45,990 bases of DNA from an uncultured Acetobacteraceae bacterium (GCA_937873205.1 CALMVO010000154.1:1-45990), one strand, 5' to 3'. Shown: positions 1 through 8,640, counted from the first letter of the stretch. Program-made: numbers and translations. Notes: a model not told the origin generated them from the letters alone.

Positions 1-771
1 CTGGGCAAGGGCATGGCGCTGGCGCTCGGCGTGCCGTTCGTGGCGGTGAACCACCTGGAGGCCCACGCGCTCACCGCGCGGCTGCCCGGGCTGGCCGAGG
101 GGGGGGCGCCGTTCCCCTACCTGCTGCTGCTGGTCTCCGGGGGCCACTGCCAGTGCGTGGCGGTCGAGGGGGTGGGGCGGTATCGCCGGCTCGGCGGCAC
201 GGTGGACGACGCCGCCGGCGAGGCGTTCGACAAGGTGGCGAAGATGCTGGGGCTGGGCTGGCCCGGCGGCCCGGCGCTGGAGCGGCTGGCGGCGGAGGGC
301 GATCCCCGCGCCGTTCCGCTGCCGCGCCCGCTGCTCGGCCGCCCCGGCTGCGACTTCAGCTTCAGCGGCTTGAAGACGGCGGTGGCGCAGCGGATCGCGG
401 CGCTGCCGGCGCCGCTGCCGCACGCCGTGGCGGCCGACCTGGCGGCGTCGTTCCAGGCGGCGGTGGCGGACGTGCTGGCCGACCGGGTGCGGCACGCGCT
501 GGCGATGATGCCGCAGGCCCGTCTGCTGGTGGCGGCGGGGGGCGTGGCCGCGAACGCCGCGCTGCGGGCCAGGCTGGCGGCGGTCGCGGCGGCGCACGGG
601 GCCCGGTTCGCAGCGCCTCCGCTGCCGCTGTGCACCGACAACGCGGTGATGGTCGGCTGGGCGGCGATCGAGCGGCTGAGGGCCGCTGCGTCGACGGGAT
701 TGGCGCCGGATGGGCTAGACGCGCCGGCGCGGCCGCGCTGGCCCCTGGACGAGATGGCGCCGGCGCCGTGA
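1..771 (+). CDS. tsaD: tRNA N6-adenosine threonylcarbamoyltransferase, 3' part (cut by window edge)
   Basis: This is the C-terminal 256 residues of TsaD/Kae1/Gcp, which with TsaB and TsaE transfers the threonylcarbamoyl group to A37 of ANN-decoding tRNAs in the cytoplasm. The reading frame is open from base 1 (LGKG, then [18 protein letters not shown]), so the real start lies outside the window. The metal-binding HLEAH motif is at about residues 18-22 of the visible part. [11 protein letters not shown], the [17 protein letters not shown] stretch and [16 protein letters not shown] are typical of the ASKHA fold of this family. The stop TGA overlaps the GTG start of rlmJ (GTGA), so the two are probably translationally coupled. 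The annotation is firm; only the N-terminus is missing. Confidence 0.96.
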   Translation: MGKGMALALGVPFVAVNHLEAHALTARLPGLAEGGAPFPYLLLLVSGGHCQCVAVEGVGRYRRLGGTVDDAAGEAFDKVAKMLGLGWPGGPALERLAAEGDPRAVPLPRPLLGRPGCDFSFSGLKTAVAQRIAALPAPLPHAVAADLAASFQAAVADVLADRVRHALAMMPQARLLVAAGGVAANAALRARLAAVAAAHGARFAAPPLPLCTDNAVMVGWAAIERLRAAASTGLAPDGLDAPARPRWPLDEMAPAP

Positions 772-1610
772 ACTACCGCCACGCCTTCCACGCCGGCAAC
801 TTTGCCGACTGCATGAAGCACGCGCTGCTGGTCTGGCTGGTGCGGGCGCTGCAGCGCAAGCCGGCGCCGGTGCTGCTGCTGGACACGCACGCCGGCGCCG
901 GCGGCTACGCGCTGTCCACGGGCGCCGCCGAGCGCACCGGCGAGTGGCGGGAGGGCATCGGCCGGCTGCTGGACCAGCCCGCGGCTCCGGCGCTGGCCGA
1001 CTATCTGGCGCTGGTGCGGGCGGCGGGAGCGCCGACCGTCTATCCCGGCTCGCCGCTGCTGCTGCGGGCGCTGCTGCGGCCGGACGACCGGCTGGCGGCG
1101 TGCGAGCTGCATCCCGAAGAGCACGCGACGCTGCGCCGCAGCCTGGGACCGGACCCGCGCGTCGCCATCCACCAGCGCGACGGCTACGGCGCGATCGGCG
1201 CCCTGCTGCCGCCGGCGGGGGGCATTCGCCGCGGCCTGGTGCTGATCGACCCGCCGTTCGAGCGGCCGGACGAGTTCGCGCAGATCGCCGCGGCGATCGC
1301 GCTGGCCCGGCGGCGCTTCGCCACCGGGCTGGTCGCCGCGTGGTATCCGGTGAAGCATCGGGCGCCGTCGCGGGCGTTCCTGGACGGGCTGGCCGATGCC
1401 GGCATTCCCGACCTGGTCGCAGCCGAGCTGCTGCTGCGGCGGCCGGTCGATCCCAGCCGGCTGAACGGCTGCGGGCTGCTGGTCGCGTCGCCGCCCTGGG
1501 GCTTCGAGGCGGCGGCGGCCGAGATCCTGGGAGCGATCGCGGACACGCTGGGCATCGGACAGGCCACGAGCGCGGTGCGGCGCCTGACCCCGGAGCGGAC
1601 GGCCGCATGA
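768..1610 (+). CDS. rlmJ: 23S rRNA (adenine(2030)-N6)-methyltransferase RlmJ
   Basis: The 280-residue product matches the usual RlmJ length. It begins [20 protein letters not shown], the signature N-terminus of the family, which methylates A2030 of 23S rRNA with S-adenosylmethionine. A SAM-site [12 protein letters not shown] follows at about residues 37-48, and the catalytic DPPF motif is in [15 protein letters not shown]. The GTG at 768 is chosen because the family signature starts immediately after it and it overlaps the tsaD stop. The stop TGA in turn overlaps the ATG of gpsA (ATGA), so tsaD-rlmJ-gpsA read as one coupled unit. No defects are seen. Confidence 0.95.
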   Translation: MNYRHAFHAGNFADCMKHALLVWLVRALQRKPAPVLLLDTHAGAGGYALSTGAAERTGEWREGIGRLLDQPAAPALADYLALVRAAGAPTVYPGSPLLLRALLRPDDRLAACELHPEEHATLRRSLGPDPRVAIHQRDGYGAIGALLPPAGGIRRGLVLIDPPFERPDEFAQIAAAIALARRRFATGLVAAWYPVKHRAPSRAFLDGLADAGIPDLVAAELLLRRPVDPSRLNGCGLLVASPPWGFEAAAAEILGAIADTLGIGQATSAVRRLTPERTAA

Positions 1611-2569
1611 GCCCGGCACGGATCGCGGTGGTGGGAGCCGGCGCCTGGGGCACGGCGCTGGCGATCCAGGCGGCGCGGGCGGGTGCTGCGGTGAGCCTGT
1701 GGGCGCGCGACCCAGCCTCGCTCGGCGCCGACCGCTGCATGGCGCGGCTGCCGGGCGTGGTCCTGCCGGACGGCGTCGCGGTCGGCGGCGCGCTGCCGAC
1801 CGCGGCCGACCTCGTGCTGCTGGCGGTGCCGATGCAGCACCTGCGGCGGATCGCCGGCCGCCTCGCGGTGCGGGCGCCGCTGATCGCCTGCTGCAAGGGC
1901 GTCGAACGCGACAGCCACAGGCTGCCGATCGAGGTGCTGGCGGCGCTGCATCCGGGCCTGCCGTGCGGCATCCTGTCCGGCCCGAACTTCGCCGGCGAGG
2001 TGGCGGCCGGGCTGCCGGCGGCCGCCGTGCTGGCCTGCGCCGACGCGGTGCTGGCGCGCCGGCTGGCGGCGATGCTGGCGACGCCCGCCTTCCGCCTCTA
2101 TGCCGGCGACGACCCGGTGGGCGTGGCGGTGGGGGCGGCGGCCAAGAACGTGGTGGCGATTGCGGCTGGGGCGGCGATCGGCGCCGGCTACGGCGAGAAC
2201 GCGCGCGCCGCGCTGATCACCCGCGGCGTCGCCGAGCTGTCGCGGCTGATCGCGGCCCTCGGCGGCCGGCCGGCCACCGCGGCGGGGCTGTCCGGCATCG
2301 GCGACCTGGTCCTGACCTGCACCGGGCCGGCGTCGCGCAACTACAGCCTGGGGGTGGCGCTGGGCCGGGGCCAGGCGCTGCCCGACATCCTGGCCGCCCG
2401 CTCGACGGTGGCCGAGGGCGTCGAGACCGCCCCTGCCCTGGCCGCGCGCGCCGCCGCCGCCGGCGTGCCGGTGCCGGTCATCGAGGCGGTGGCCCTGCTG
2501 CTGATGGGTCGGATCGACCTGGCCGAAGCCCGCGCCCGCCTGCTCTCGCGCCCGCTCGGCTCCGAGTAG
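1607..2569 (+). CDS. gpsA: NAD(P)-dependent glycerol-3-phosphate dehydrogenase
   Basis: The 320-residue protein reduces dihydroxyacetone phosphate to sn-glycerol-3-phosphate, the backbone donor for phospholipid synthesis, in the cytoplasm. It opens with a Rossmann fold (IAVVGAGAWGTALA, residues 6-19). It has the family hallmarks SGPNFAGEVA, the catalytic lysine in GAAAKNVVAIAAG, and SGIGDLVLTCTG. The start ATG overlaps the rlmJ stop by four bases. TsaD-GpsA proximity is common in Alphaproteobacteria; rlmJ lies between them here. Length and motifs are complete. Confidence 0.97.
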   Translation: MSPARIAVVGAGAWGTALAIQAARAGAAVSLWARDPASLGADRCMARLPGVVLPDGVAVGGALPTAADLVLLAVPMQHLRRIAGRLAVRAPLIACCKGVERDSHRLPIEVLAALHPGLPCGILSGPNFAGEVAAGLPAAAVLACADAVLARRLAAMLATPAFRLYAGDDPVGVAVGAAAKNVVAIAAGAAIGAGYGENARAALITRGVAELSRLIAALGGRPATAAGLSGIGDLVLTCTGPASRNYSLGVALGRGQALPDILAARSTVAEGVETAPALAARAAAAGVPVPVIEAVALLLMGRIDLAEARARLLSRPLGSE

Positions 2570-2641
2570 GCCGCCGTTCACCCGCCGTTAGGATTTGTCT
2601 TGTCTGTTGGACGGCACGAACGCGTTCGCTCCGAGGCCGCC

Positions 2642-2932
2642 ATGCAGATCACCCCGACCAGCGCCGTGCCGGCGATCCAGCCCACCCCACGCCCGACCGA
2701 GACTGCCGCGGACGCAGCACCGGCGACGCCGACCGCGCCGGTCCGGCTGCTGAACCCGCAGCCGGTGATCGACCCGGCGCTGGGGATCGTGGTCACCGAA
2801 TACTTCAATCGCGCGGGTGACCTCACCAACCAGTATCCGACCGAGAGGGCGCTCGAGAACTATCGCGTGCATGGGCTGGACGGGACGACCAGCGGCGCCG
2901 CGTCCCAGAGCGGCGCAGGTGTCCGGCCGTGA
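2642..2932 (+). CDS. small hypothetical protein of alphaproteobacterial type
   Basis: The product is 96 residues if it starts at ATG 2642; a TTG at 2600 would extend it in frame but would precede an unconvincing N-terminus. The first 40 residues are a low-complexity Pro/Thr/Ala-rich linker. The conserved-looking part is residues about 41-78, with NPQPVIDPALGIVVTEYFNR and then PTERALENYRVHG. Short alphaproteobacterial proteins of the form 'DP.LG.VV.EY.N..G...N.IPSERQL.AYR' look alike, and some are described as FlaG-like. I recognise the style but cannot assign a function. It has no signal peptide or membrane segment. A structured repeat begins five bases after its stop. Confidence 0.6.
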   Translation: MQITPTSAVPAIQPTPRPTETAADAAPATPTAPVRLLNPQPVIDPALGIVVTEYFNRAGDLTNQYPTERALENYRVHGLDGTTSGAASQSGAGVRP

Positions 2933-2936
2933 TAGG

Positions 2937-3050
2937 AAGGCCAGGGGCTCTGCCCCTGGACCCCGCCAAAGGCTTGCCTTTGGAAACCGCTTAGACAGGG
3001 GGTTCCAAGGGCCGCCGGCCCTTGGCGGGTCCAGGGCAGAGCCCTGGCCT
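2937..3050. repeat. mirror-symmetric two-hairpin intergenic repeat, copy 1
   Basis: This is a full copy of the dispersed repeat family. Hairpin A is ccaggggc..gcccctgg and hairpin B is ccaaaggc-ttg-cctttgg. A tail around ccgcttagacaggggg follows. A second B-type hairpin (ccaagggcc..ggcccttgg) and a second A-type hairpin (ccagggc..gccctgg) then follow in mirror order, ending ggcct. It lies directly after the stop of the preceding small gene. It also touches the truncated 3' end of the TetR remnant on the other strand, whose last residues run into it. Confidence 0.85.
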
Positions 3051-3051
3051 G

Positions 3052-3351
3052 GGCGCCGGGCGTGTCGGAACAACAGGCGGGTGAAGATCGGGCCGTAGAG
3101 GCTGTCGATCAGGTCGTCGAGGTTGGTGTCGCGCCCTTCGTCGGCCACCAGCGATAGATCGTGCGCTTGCCGACGCCGGCCCGCGCGGCGATGCCCTCGA
3201 TGGTGAGCGCGGCGCAGCCCGCCTCGTCGAGAAGCGCCGAGGCGGCCGTCAGGATCGCGGCGCGGGCCACCTCGCTGCGGGGCCGTCCCGGTGGCCGCCG
3301 GACCGCAGCTTGCCTCGTGCCGGTCGGGAACGCCTGGCCCTCAGCAGCCAT
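3052..3351 (-). pseudogene. TetR-family regulator, internally deleted and frameshifted
   Basis: From ATG at 3351 the minus strand encodes a good TetR N-terminus: a basic RRPPGRPRSEVARAAIL arm, then the helix-turn-helix TIEGIAARAGVGKRTIYRWW. The frame then stops soon after WPTKG. In the next frame, immediately downstream, is a typical C-terminal TetR end (TNLDDLIDSLYGPIFTRLLF). About 100 residues of the ligand-binding core are therefore missing, the join is out of frame, and the extreme C-terminus runs into repeat copy 1. The DNA-binding domain alone might still be made, but the protein cannot be a normal ligand-responsive dimer. The divergent partner, an SDR enzyme, is also ruined, so the regulator-target pair decayed together. 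Confidence 0.8.
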
Positions 3352-3555
3352 GCCGAGCCTTCCCGAAATGCGGCGGGCAAGGACGAATGCCGCGCGTCAT
3401 GGAGCGGCCGCCGACCGGCGCACCGACCTCCCCGCGCAGGCCGATGTCAGCCCGCACCGTCATCGCCCGACCGATCCTTCGCCTCGCCGCTCCGGTGATC
3501 GGCACGACCGCGGGTTCGCTTATTTGCCCGTTCCCGCACCGCTGCCGGCATTCAT

Positions 3556-3579
3556 ATACGATACGCAACGTACCGTATC
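3556..3579. promoter_or_regulatory. inverted repeat, candidate TetR operator
   Basis: The arms GATACG (3560-3565) and CGTATC (3574-3579) are perfectly complementary around an 8-base spacer. The left arm is preceded by a further ATAC at 3556-3559. It lies between the divergent TetR and SDR remnants, about 100 bases before the SDR ATG, where the operator of such a pair would be expected. The assignment is positional inference; no operator for this regulator is known to me. Confidence 0.4.
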
Positions 3580-3680
3580 TTCCAAGACGGCAAGCAAGAC
3601 GTCGTGGAGCGATGAACCATCGCGGCAGGGCAAGAAAGAGGCGAAGAACGTCACGGATCCCGCTCGTCAGACCGGAGGAT

Positions 3681-4075
3681 ATGACGGCTGTGCAGCGTGC
3701 CTAGTACGACCGATTCCCCTCCAACCTGTCCCGCACGCTCCTGCTGGCCGACGATCGCCTCGCCGGATGCCTGCCGGCCTCTACGCCGCGACCAACGAGG
3801 CGGTCGAGCAGACGACGCGCTACCTGCCGCTCGAGCTGCGCGACCACCGCATCAGCGTCAACACGATCGCCCCTGGCGCTGTCGAGAGCGACTTCAACGG
3901 CGGCGCCGTCCGCGACGATCCCGCAATCGGGGAACGGGTCGTCGCCGCGATGGCGCTCGGTCGCGCCGGACGTCCGGACGATATCGGCGGCGCGGTCGCC
4001 GCCCTGCGGTCGGACCGCTTCGGTTGGGCGACGGGGACCCGGATCGAGGTGTCGGGCGGCTACGCGCTCCCACCG
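3681..4075 (+). pseudogene. SDR-family oxidoreductase remnant (start codon and C-terminal third only)
   Basis: A good ribosome-binding site (GGAGG, 3674-3678) precedes ATG 3681, but the frame encodes only MTAVQRA before TAG at 3702. From 3767, in another frame, a clear SDR C-terminus appears: LYAATNEAVEQTTRYL, then ISVNTIAPGAVESDF, GRAGRPDDIGGAVAAL and a GTRIEVSGG end near 4065. The NAD-binding half and the catalytic Ser region are absent. The YxxxK motif reads YAATN, so the catalytic lysine is lost. Short-chain dehydrogenases of this type are commonly divergent from a TetR gene, which matches the broken TetR next door. The 3' end meets the end of the convergent amidohydrolase gene. Bases 3352-3680 hold no gene, only the candidate operator and this ribosome-binding site. 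Confidence 0.8.
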
Positions 4076-5364
4076 TCGATCACGGGGCCCCGGACTCCGG
4101 CGGTCTCGCGGGACACGCGCCCCTGCCTTGCCGCCGCCAGTCGCCGGTCCGTCGCCAGCACGGCGTGGAGCAGCACGGCGGCGCCGGCGGCGACGTGGGC
4201 CTGCTCGGCGCTCTCGGCCTCGTTGTGGCTGAGGCCGCCGGCGCAGGGGACGAAGATCATCGCGGTCGGCGCCACGCGGGCGACGTAGGCGGAGTCGTGG
4301 CCGGCGCCGGAGACGATCTCGCGGGCGGGATGGCCCAGTGCCACGGCGGCGTCGCGCACGGCGGCGATGCAGCCGGGATCGAAGGCGACCGCCGGGTTGT
4401 CCCACACCCGCTCGATCGAGAGCGCGAGGCCACCGGCGTCACCCTCGAAGGCGGCGTGCATCGCGCCCTCCATGGCCTCAAGCACGACGTCGTCGGGGTG
4501 GCGCAGGTCAACGGTGAAGAACACCTCGCCGGGGACCACGTTGCGGCTGTTCGGGCGGGCGTCGATCAGGCCGACGGTGCCGACCGCGTCCGGGGCGTGC
4601 GCGTGGGCGATGCGCTCGACGGACTGGATCATGCGCGCCGAGGCCAGCAGCGCGTCCCGGCGCAGGCGCATCGGGGTGGCGCCGGCATGGCCCTCCTCGC
4701 CGGCGACCGTCACCTCGTACCAGCGCATGCCCTGCACGCCGGTGACGATGCCGATCACGCGGTCTTCGTCCTCCAGGATCGGGCCCTGCTCGATGTGCAG
4801 CTCGAAATGCGCCGACAGCGGATGCGCGCCGCAGGGGGCGTCGCCGCGGTAGCCGATCGCCGACAGCGCGTCGCCGAAGCGGGTGCCGGCGCGGTCGGCG
4901 CGCGCATGGGCCCAGTCGCGGGTGAAGGCGCCGGCGAACACGCCCGACGACAACATCGCCGGTGCGAAGCGCGAGCCCTCCTCGTTGGTCCAGTCGATCA
5001 CCTCGATCGGCGCCTCGGTCCCGGTGCCGCTCTCGGCGAGGGCGCGCAGCACCTCGAGTCCGGCCAGCACGCCGATCACGCCGTCGAACTTGCCGCCGGT
5101 GGGCTGGGTGTCGAGGTGGCTGCCGATCGCGATCGGTGGCAGCGCCGGGTCGCGGCCGGGACGGCGGGCGAAGATGTTGCCCATGTCGTCGACGGTGACG
5201 GTGCAGCCGACCGCCTCGCATTCGGCCACGAACCAGTCGCGCACCGCGCGGTCGAGCTCGGTCAGCGCCAGCCGGCAAATGCCGCCCCTGGGCGTGGCGC
5301 CGATCGCGGCCGTCTGCAGGATGCTGGACCAGAGCCGCGCCGGGTCGATCGCGAGGTTGCTCAA
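4060..5364 (-). CDS. M20-family Zn amidohydrolase, probable beta-ureidopropionase (N-carbamoyl-beta-alanine amidohydrolase)
   Basis: The 434-residue enzyme belongs to the HyuC/AmaB/allantoate amidohydrolase group. Metal ligands are visible in GSHLDTQPTGGKFDG (H83, D85, D94) and in DWTNEEGSRF (E128-E129, the second being the usual base-ligand pair). The dimerisation and substrate region FELHIEQGPILEDE follows, and a conserved GAGHDSAYVARVAPTAMIFVP segment lies near the end. No ATG fits: TTG at 5364 overlaps the preA stop (TTGA), which indicates coupling. Because it follows preT-preA, the likely reaction is step 3 of reductive pyrimidine breakdown, N-carbamoyl-beta-alanine to beta-alanine, CO2 and ammonia. 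Family members also hydrolyse N-carbamoyl amino acids or allantoate, so the substrate is inferred from context. Confidence 0.88.
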   Translation of the reverse strand: MSNLAIDPARLWSSILQTAAIGATPRGGICRLALTELDRAVRDWFVAECEAVGCTVTVDDMGNIFARRPGRDPALPPIAIGSHLDTQPTGGKFDGVIGVLAGLEVLRALAESGTGTEAPIEVIDWTNEEGSRFAPAMLSSGVFAGAFTRDWAHARADRAGTRFGDALSAIGYRGDAPCGAHPLSAHFELHIEQGPILEDEDRVIGIVTGVQGMRWYEVTVAGEEGHAGATPMRLRRDALLASARMIQSVERIAHAHAPDAVGTVGLIDARPNSRNVVPGEVFFTVDLRHPDDVVLEAMEGAMHAAFEGDAGGLALSIERVWDNPAVAFDPGCIAAVRDAAVALGHPAREIVSGAGHDSAYVARVAPTAMIFVPCAGGLSHNEAESAEQAHVAAGAAVLLHAVLATDRRLAAARQGRVSRETAGVRGPVIDGGSA

Positions 5365-6635
5365 CGGACGGTCCCGGGCAGGGTCCGGTGCGGGTTGTTG
5401 GAGTGCTCCGCCCAGGTCGCACGCGCCGCGGTCGCCGGCTGCGGCACCATGGTGATGCAGCGCTCGACCGGGCAGAGATGCGCGCACAGGTTGCAGCCGA
5501 CGCACTCGTCCTCGATGATCCGGTAGAGGCGGCCTGGCAGCTTGGCGATCGACTGGTGCGAGGTGTCCTCGCAGGCGACGTAGCATTTGCCGCAGGAGAT
5601 GCAGAGATCGGGGTCGATGTGGGCCACGGTGCGGAAGTTGACGTTGAGACTGCCCCACGGGACGTAGTTGGCGACAGCCAGGCCGCGGAAGCTCTCGAGG
5701 GTGGCGTGGCCCTTGGCGTCCATCCAGTTCGACAGCCCGTCGATCATGTCGGCGACGATACGGTGGCCGTGATGCATCGCCGCGGTGCAGACCTGCACGC
5801 CGGCGGCGCCCAGGGCGATGAACTCGGCGGCGTCGCGCCAGGTGCCAATGCCGCCCATGCCGGACAGCGGCAGGCCGCGCAGCGCAGGGTCGCGGGCGAT
5901 GTCGCCCAGCATGCGCAGCGCGATCGGCCGCACCGCCGGGCCGCAATAGCCGCCATGCGTACCCTGCCCGTCCACCGCCGGCAGCGGCGTCATCGCGTCG
6001 AGGTCGACGCCGGCGATCGACTGGATGGTGTTGATCAGCGAGACCGCGTCGGCGCCCCCTGCCGCGGCCGCCCGCGCCGGGGCCAGGATGTCGGTGACGT
6101 TGGGGGTGAGCTTCACCATCACCGGCATGCGCGTGGCCGCCTTGCACCAGCGCGTGACCATCTCGACGTATTCGGGAACCTGGCCGATGGCGGCGCCCAT
6201 GTTGCGCTCGCTCATGCCGTGCGGGCAGCCGAAGTTGAGCTCGATGCCGTCGCAGCCGGTGGCCTCGACGATGGGCAGGATGGCGCGCCAGCTCGGCTCG
6301 TCGCACGGCACCATCAGGCTGACCACCATCGCGCGGTCGGGGAAATCCCGCTTGATGCGCTTGATCTCGGCGACGTTGGTGGCGAGCGGCCGGTCGGAGA
6401 TCAGCTCGATGTTGGTGAAGCCGGCGAGGCGCCGGCCCTGATGGGATACGGCGCCGTAACGGCCGCTGACGTTGACGATCGGCGGGTCCAGGCCCAGCGT
6501 CTTCCACACCACGCCGCCCCAGCCGGCGGCGAATGCGCGGCGGACGTTGTACTCCTTGTCGGTGGGCGGCGCGGAGGCCAGCCAGAACGGGTTCGGGCTG
6601 CGGATGCCGGCCAGGCTGCAGCGCAGGTCGGCCAC
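5361..6635 (-). CDS. preA: NAD-dependent dihydropyrimidine dehydrogenase, catalytic subunit PreA
   Basis: The 424-residue protein has a dihydroorotate-dehydrogenase-like FMN barrel followed by two [4Fe-4S] ferredoxin motifs. It starts with SLAGIRSPNPFWLASAPPTD. The barrel contains GIELNFGCPHGMSERNMGAA and SGMGGIGTWRDAAEFIALGA, with the phosphate-binding glycines in the latter. The clusters are CISCGKCYVAC (about residue 345) and CVGCNLCAHLCPVERC (about residue 378). With PreT it reduces uracil and thymine to their 5,6-dihydro forms. The gene lies two bases after preT and overlaps the amidohydrolase by four, so preT-preA-amidohydrolase is one operon. All key residues are present. Confidence 0.95.
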   Translation of the reverse strand: MADLRCSLAGIRSPNPFWLASAPPTDKEYNVRRAFAAGWGGVVWKTLGLDPPIVNVSGRYGAVSHQGRRLAGFTNIELISDRPLATNVAEIKRIKRDFPDRAMVVSLMVPCDEPSWRAILPIVEATGCDGIELNFGCPHGMSERNMGAAIGQVPEYVEMVTRWCKAATRMPVMVKLTPNVTDILAPARAAAAGGADAVSLINTIQSIAGVDLDAMTPLPAVDGQGTHGGYCGPAVRPIALRMLGDIARDPALRGLPLSGMGGIGTWRDAAEFIALGAAGVQVCTAAMHHGHRIVADMIDGLSNWMDAKGHATLESFRGLAVANYVPWGSLNVNFRTVAHIDPDLCISCGKCYVACEDTSHQSIAKLPGRLYRIIEDECVGCNLCAHLCPVERCITMVPQPATAARATWAEHSNNPHRTLPGTVR

Positions 6636-6637
6636 GC

Positions 6638-7990
6638 TCAGGCGCTCGCCGCGCGCAGCATCGCGTCGATCGAGAGTGCCGCCACCTTGCCGTCCTGCAC
6701 CGCCTGCACGGTGAGGTCCGCGCCCGCGGTGCAGTCGCCGCCGGCATAGACGCCCGGGAGCGAGGTCGCCTGCCCGGCATCGACGAGGATGCGGCCCGCC
6801 GCCATCGCGGGGACCGCGGACGGTCCGGCGCCGAACAGGCCGCCGTCGAAGCGCTGGCCGACCGCAATCAGCACCATGTCGGCCGGCTCGATGTCCGGGC
6901 CGTGGCCCTGACCCGGGCCGCCGCCGTCGAACTCGATCGCGGTCACCTGCCCGGCCGCGCCGTGCAGCGCGCGGGGGTTGCTCCAGGCGCGGATGCGGAT
7001 GCCGGAGGTGCGGGCCCAGTCCTGCTCGAACCGCGTCGCCGACATGAGCTCGGGCGCGCCGCGATAGGCGATGGTGACCGCGCGCGCACCGAGGCGGCTG
7101 GCCTGCATCGCGGCGTCGATCGCGGTGTTGCCGCCGCCGACCACGACCACGCGGTCGCCGACCGCGACGGTCGACTTGTCCGCCGCCTGCCGCAGATCCT
7201 CGATGAAGGCCACCGCGTCCTGCACGCCGGCGAGCGGCTCCGGCGAGAGGGCGAGGCTGCGCACGGCGTTGTGGCCGAGGCCCAGGAACACCGCGTCGTG
7301 GGTGCGGCGCAGCGCGTCCAGGCCGATGTCGCGGCCGAGGCGGCGATCATGCAGGATGGTGATGCCGCCGATGCGCAGGATGAAGTCGAGCTCGTCCTGC
7401 GCGAAGTCGCCGGGCAGCTTGTAGGCGGCGACGCCGTGCTCGTTGAGGCCGCCGGCGCGCGGCCGCGCCTCGTAGACGGTGACGCCGTGGCCCAGCATCG
7501 CCAGCCGGTGCGCGCAGGCGATGCCGGCGGGTCCCCCGCCCACCACCGCGACGTGGCGGCCGGTCTCGGGCGCGCGCGCGAACGGGTGCACGCCGGTCCG
7601 CATCAGGGCGTCGGTGGCGTGGCGCTGCAGCGCGCCGATCCGGACCGGGGCGTGCTCCTGCGCGGTGCGGACGCAGGCCCGCTCGCACAGGATCTCGGTC
7701 GGGCAGACCCGGGCGCAGGCGGCGCCGAAGATGTTGGCCGACAGGATGGTCTCGGCCGAGCCGCGCAGGTTGCCGTCGGCGATGCGGGCGATGAAGGCGG
7801 GGATGTCGATGGCGGTCGGGCACGCCTCGATGCAGGGCGCGTCGTGGCAGTAGTAACAGCGTGCGGCCTCGACCAGCGCCTGGCCGGCGGACAGAGGCGG
7901 GTGCGCGTCGGAGAAGTTGGCCGCGAGTGCCCCGGCGTCGAGCCGTCCCGCCCGGAGCCGTGGTTCGGTCGCAGCCAAGGTGTCGGCCAT
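6638..7990 (-). CDS. preT: NAD-dependent dihydropyrimidine dehydrogenase, flavoprotein subunit PreT
   Basis: This glutamate-synthase-small-subunit-like flavoprotein passes electrons from NAD(P)H through Fe-S centres to PreA. An N-terminal Cys cluster domain (CYYCHDAPCIEACPTAIDIP and ACARVCPTEILCERAC) precedes an FAD Rossmann motif (VAVVGGGPAGIACAHRLA). A second nucleotide-binding motif follows (VVVVGGGNTAIDAAMQASRL), with a terminal GVYAGGDCTAG flavin segment. I prefer ATG 7990 (MADTLAATEP, 450 residues). It has a GGGG about nine bases upstream, whereas the in-frame ATG at 7999 has its purines directly abutting the codon. A sigma70-like promoter lies just upstream. Preceding and following genes fit pyrimidine catabolism. 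Confidence 0.94.
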   Translation of the reverse strand: MADTLAATEPRLRAGRLDAGALAANFSDAHPPLSAGQALVEAARCYYCHDAPCIEACPTAIDIPAFIARIADGNLRGSAETILSANIFGAACARVCPTEILCERACVRTAQEHAPVRIGALQRHATDALMRTGVHPFARAPETGRHVAVVGGGPAGIACAHRLAMLGHGVTVYEARPRAGGLNEHGVAAYKLPGDFAQDELDFILRIGGITILHDRRLGRDIGLDALRRTHDAVFLGLGHNAVRSLALSPEPLAGVQDAVAFIEDLRQAADKSTVAVGDRVVVVGGGNTAIDAAMQASRLGARAVTIAYRGAPELMSATRFEQDWARTSGIRIRAWSNPRALHGAAGQVTAIEFDGGGPGQGHGPDIEPADMVLIAVGQRFDGGLFGAGPSAVPAMAAGRILVDAGQATSLPGVYAGGDCTAGADLTVQAVQDGKVAALSIDAMLRAASA

Positions 7991-8016
7991 GCAAGGCATC
8001 CCCGCCGGGAGCCCGA

Positions 8017-8045
8017 GCTTAGGGTGGGCCGATCGATCCCGTCAA
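8017..8045 (-). promoter_or_regulatory. candidate sigma70 promoter of the preT operon
   Basis: On the minus strand TTGACG (8045-8040) and CTAAGC (8022-8017) are separated by exactly 17 bases and lie about 27 bases upstream of the preT ATG. Alphaproteobacterial promoters keep the -35 TTGAC and tolerate poor -10 boxes, so this is a fair match. It leaves a very short 5' leader. Confidence 0.45.
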
Positions 8046-8161
8046 AGCACGGCGCCGGAGGCGGGCATCGACCGGCCTGTGCATGCCCGAGCCGCTCCGG
8101 TCGGACGTCCTCGTGTCCCGGGGTGCCGTGCCCCTGCCGGTGCGGGCCGGGGACGGACGGC

Positions 8162-8640
8162 TCAGTTCCGGGTCGGGTTGGGTCCGCGCCCGGCGCGAAG
8201 CCTCGTCTCGCCCCCGTCGCGGTCCATCGACGGCGCGAGGAAGCCGGCATCGGCCAGGGTCCGCAGCGCGGCCGCGTTCAGCTCGCGATCGTCGGTCGGC
8301 AGGGCCATGACGATCCGTCCGCCATGGTCCAGCGACCGGGCGGCCTGCGCCACGACGCGGGCGACGGTCACGAGGGTGACGTGCGGCGCCAGCACGAGGT
8401 CGGCCGACCGTGCCTCGCAGTGGGAGTCCGGAAGCCGGGCCTCGGCGTTGCGTGTCCGCCGGCGCGGCGCCGAGCACCAGGACCCGGAGCCCGTCCAGGC
8501 TGGACGTCTCCCCGAGCAGCGCCGCCGATGTGGAATGGGATTGAAGGATCGCCCGGACGTAGCGCAGGCGGCGGTCGCGAAGTGTCTCGCTCTTGGCAGG
8601 TCTCTCTCCACCAGGGCGAAGGGGTGCCCGTGGGTGAGAC
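8162..8640 (-). pseudogene. methyltransferase-like gene remnant with frameshifts
   Basis: Two minus-strand frames carry protein-like sequence that joins only by a frameshift near 8430-8460. Upstream (8590-8450) reads LRDRRLRYVRAILQSHSTSA and then SLDGLRVLVLGAAPADT, resembling a SAM-binding strand-loop. Downstream (8440-8162) reads DLVLAPHVTLVTVARVVAQA, HGGRIVMALP and NAAALRTLADAGFLAPSM, resembling the later strands and helices of a class I methyltransferase. A further shift may occur before 8590, where HPFALVERDLPRAR is in yet another frame. No intact start is found. The fold assignment is by eye and modest; that the region is a decayed gene is more secure. Bases 8046-8161, between it and the preT promoter, show nothing else. 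Confidence 0.4.

Noticed and set aside
117-2581. Long minus-strand open frames across tsaD-rlmJ-gpsA
   Set aside because: Arg/Gln/Pro-rich shadows; the plus strand carries three recognised housekeeping enzymes with coupled starts and stops.
2937-3050. Possible CRISPR or tandem repeat array
   Set aside because: The repeated units are palindromic, mirror-arranged and scattered singly through the window. There are no regularly spaced direct repeats with unique spacers and no cas genes.
5361-6635. PreA considered as a dihydroorotate dehydrogenase (PyrD)
   Set aside because: Two C-terminal [4Fe-4S] motifs and the adjacent PreT flavoprotein mark it as the dihydropyrimidine dehydrogenase subunit.
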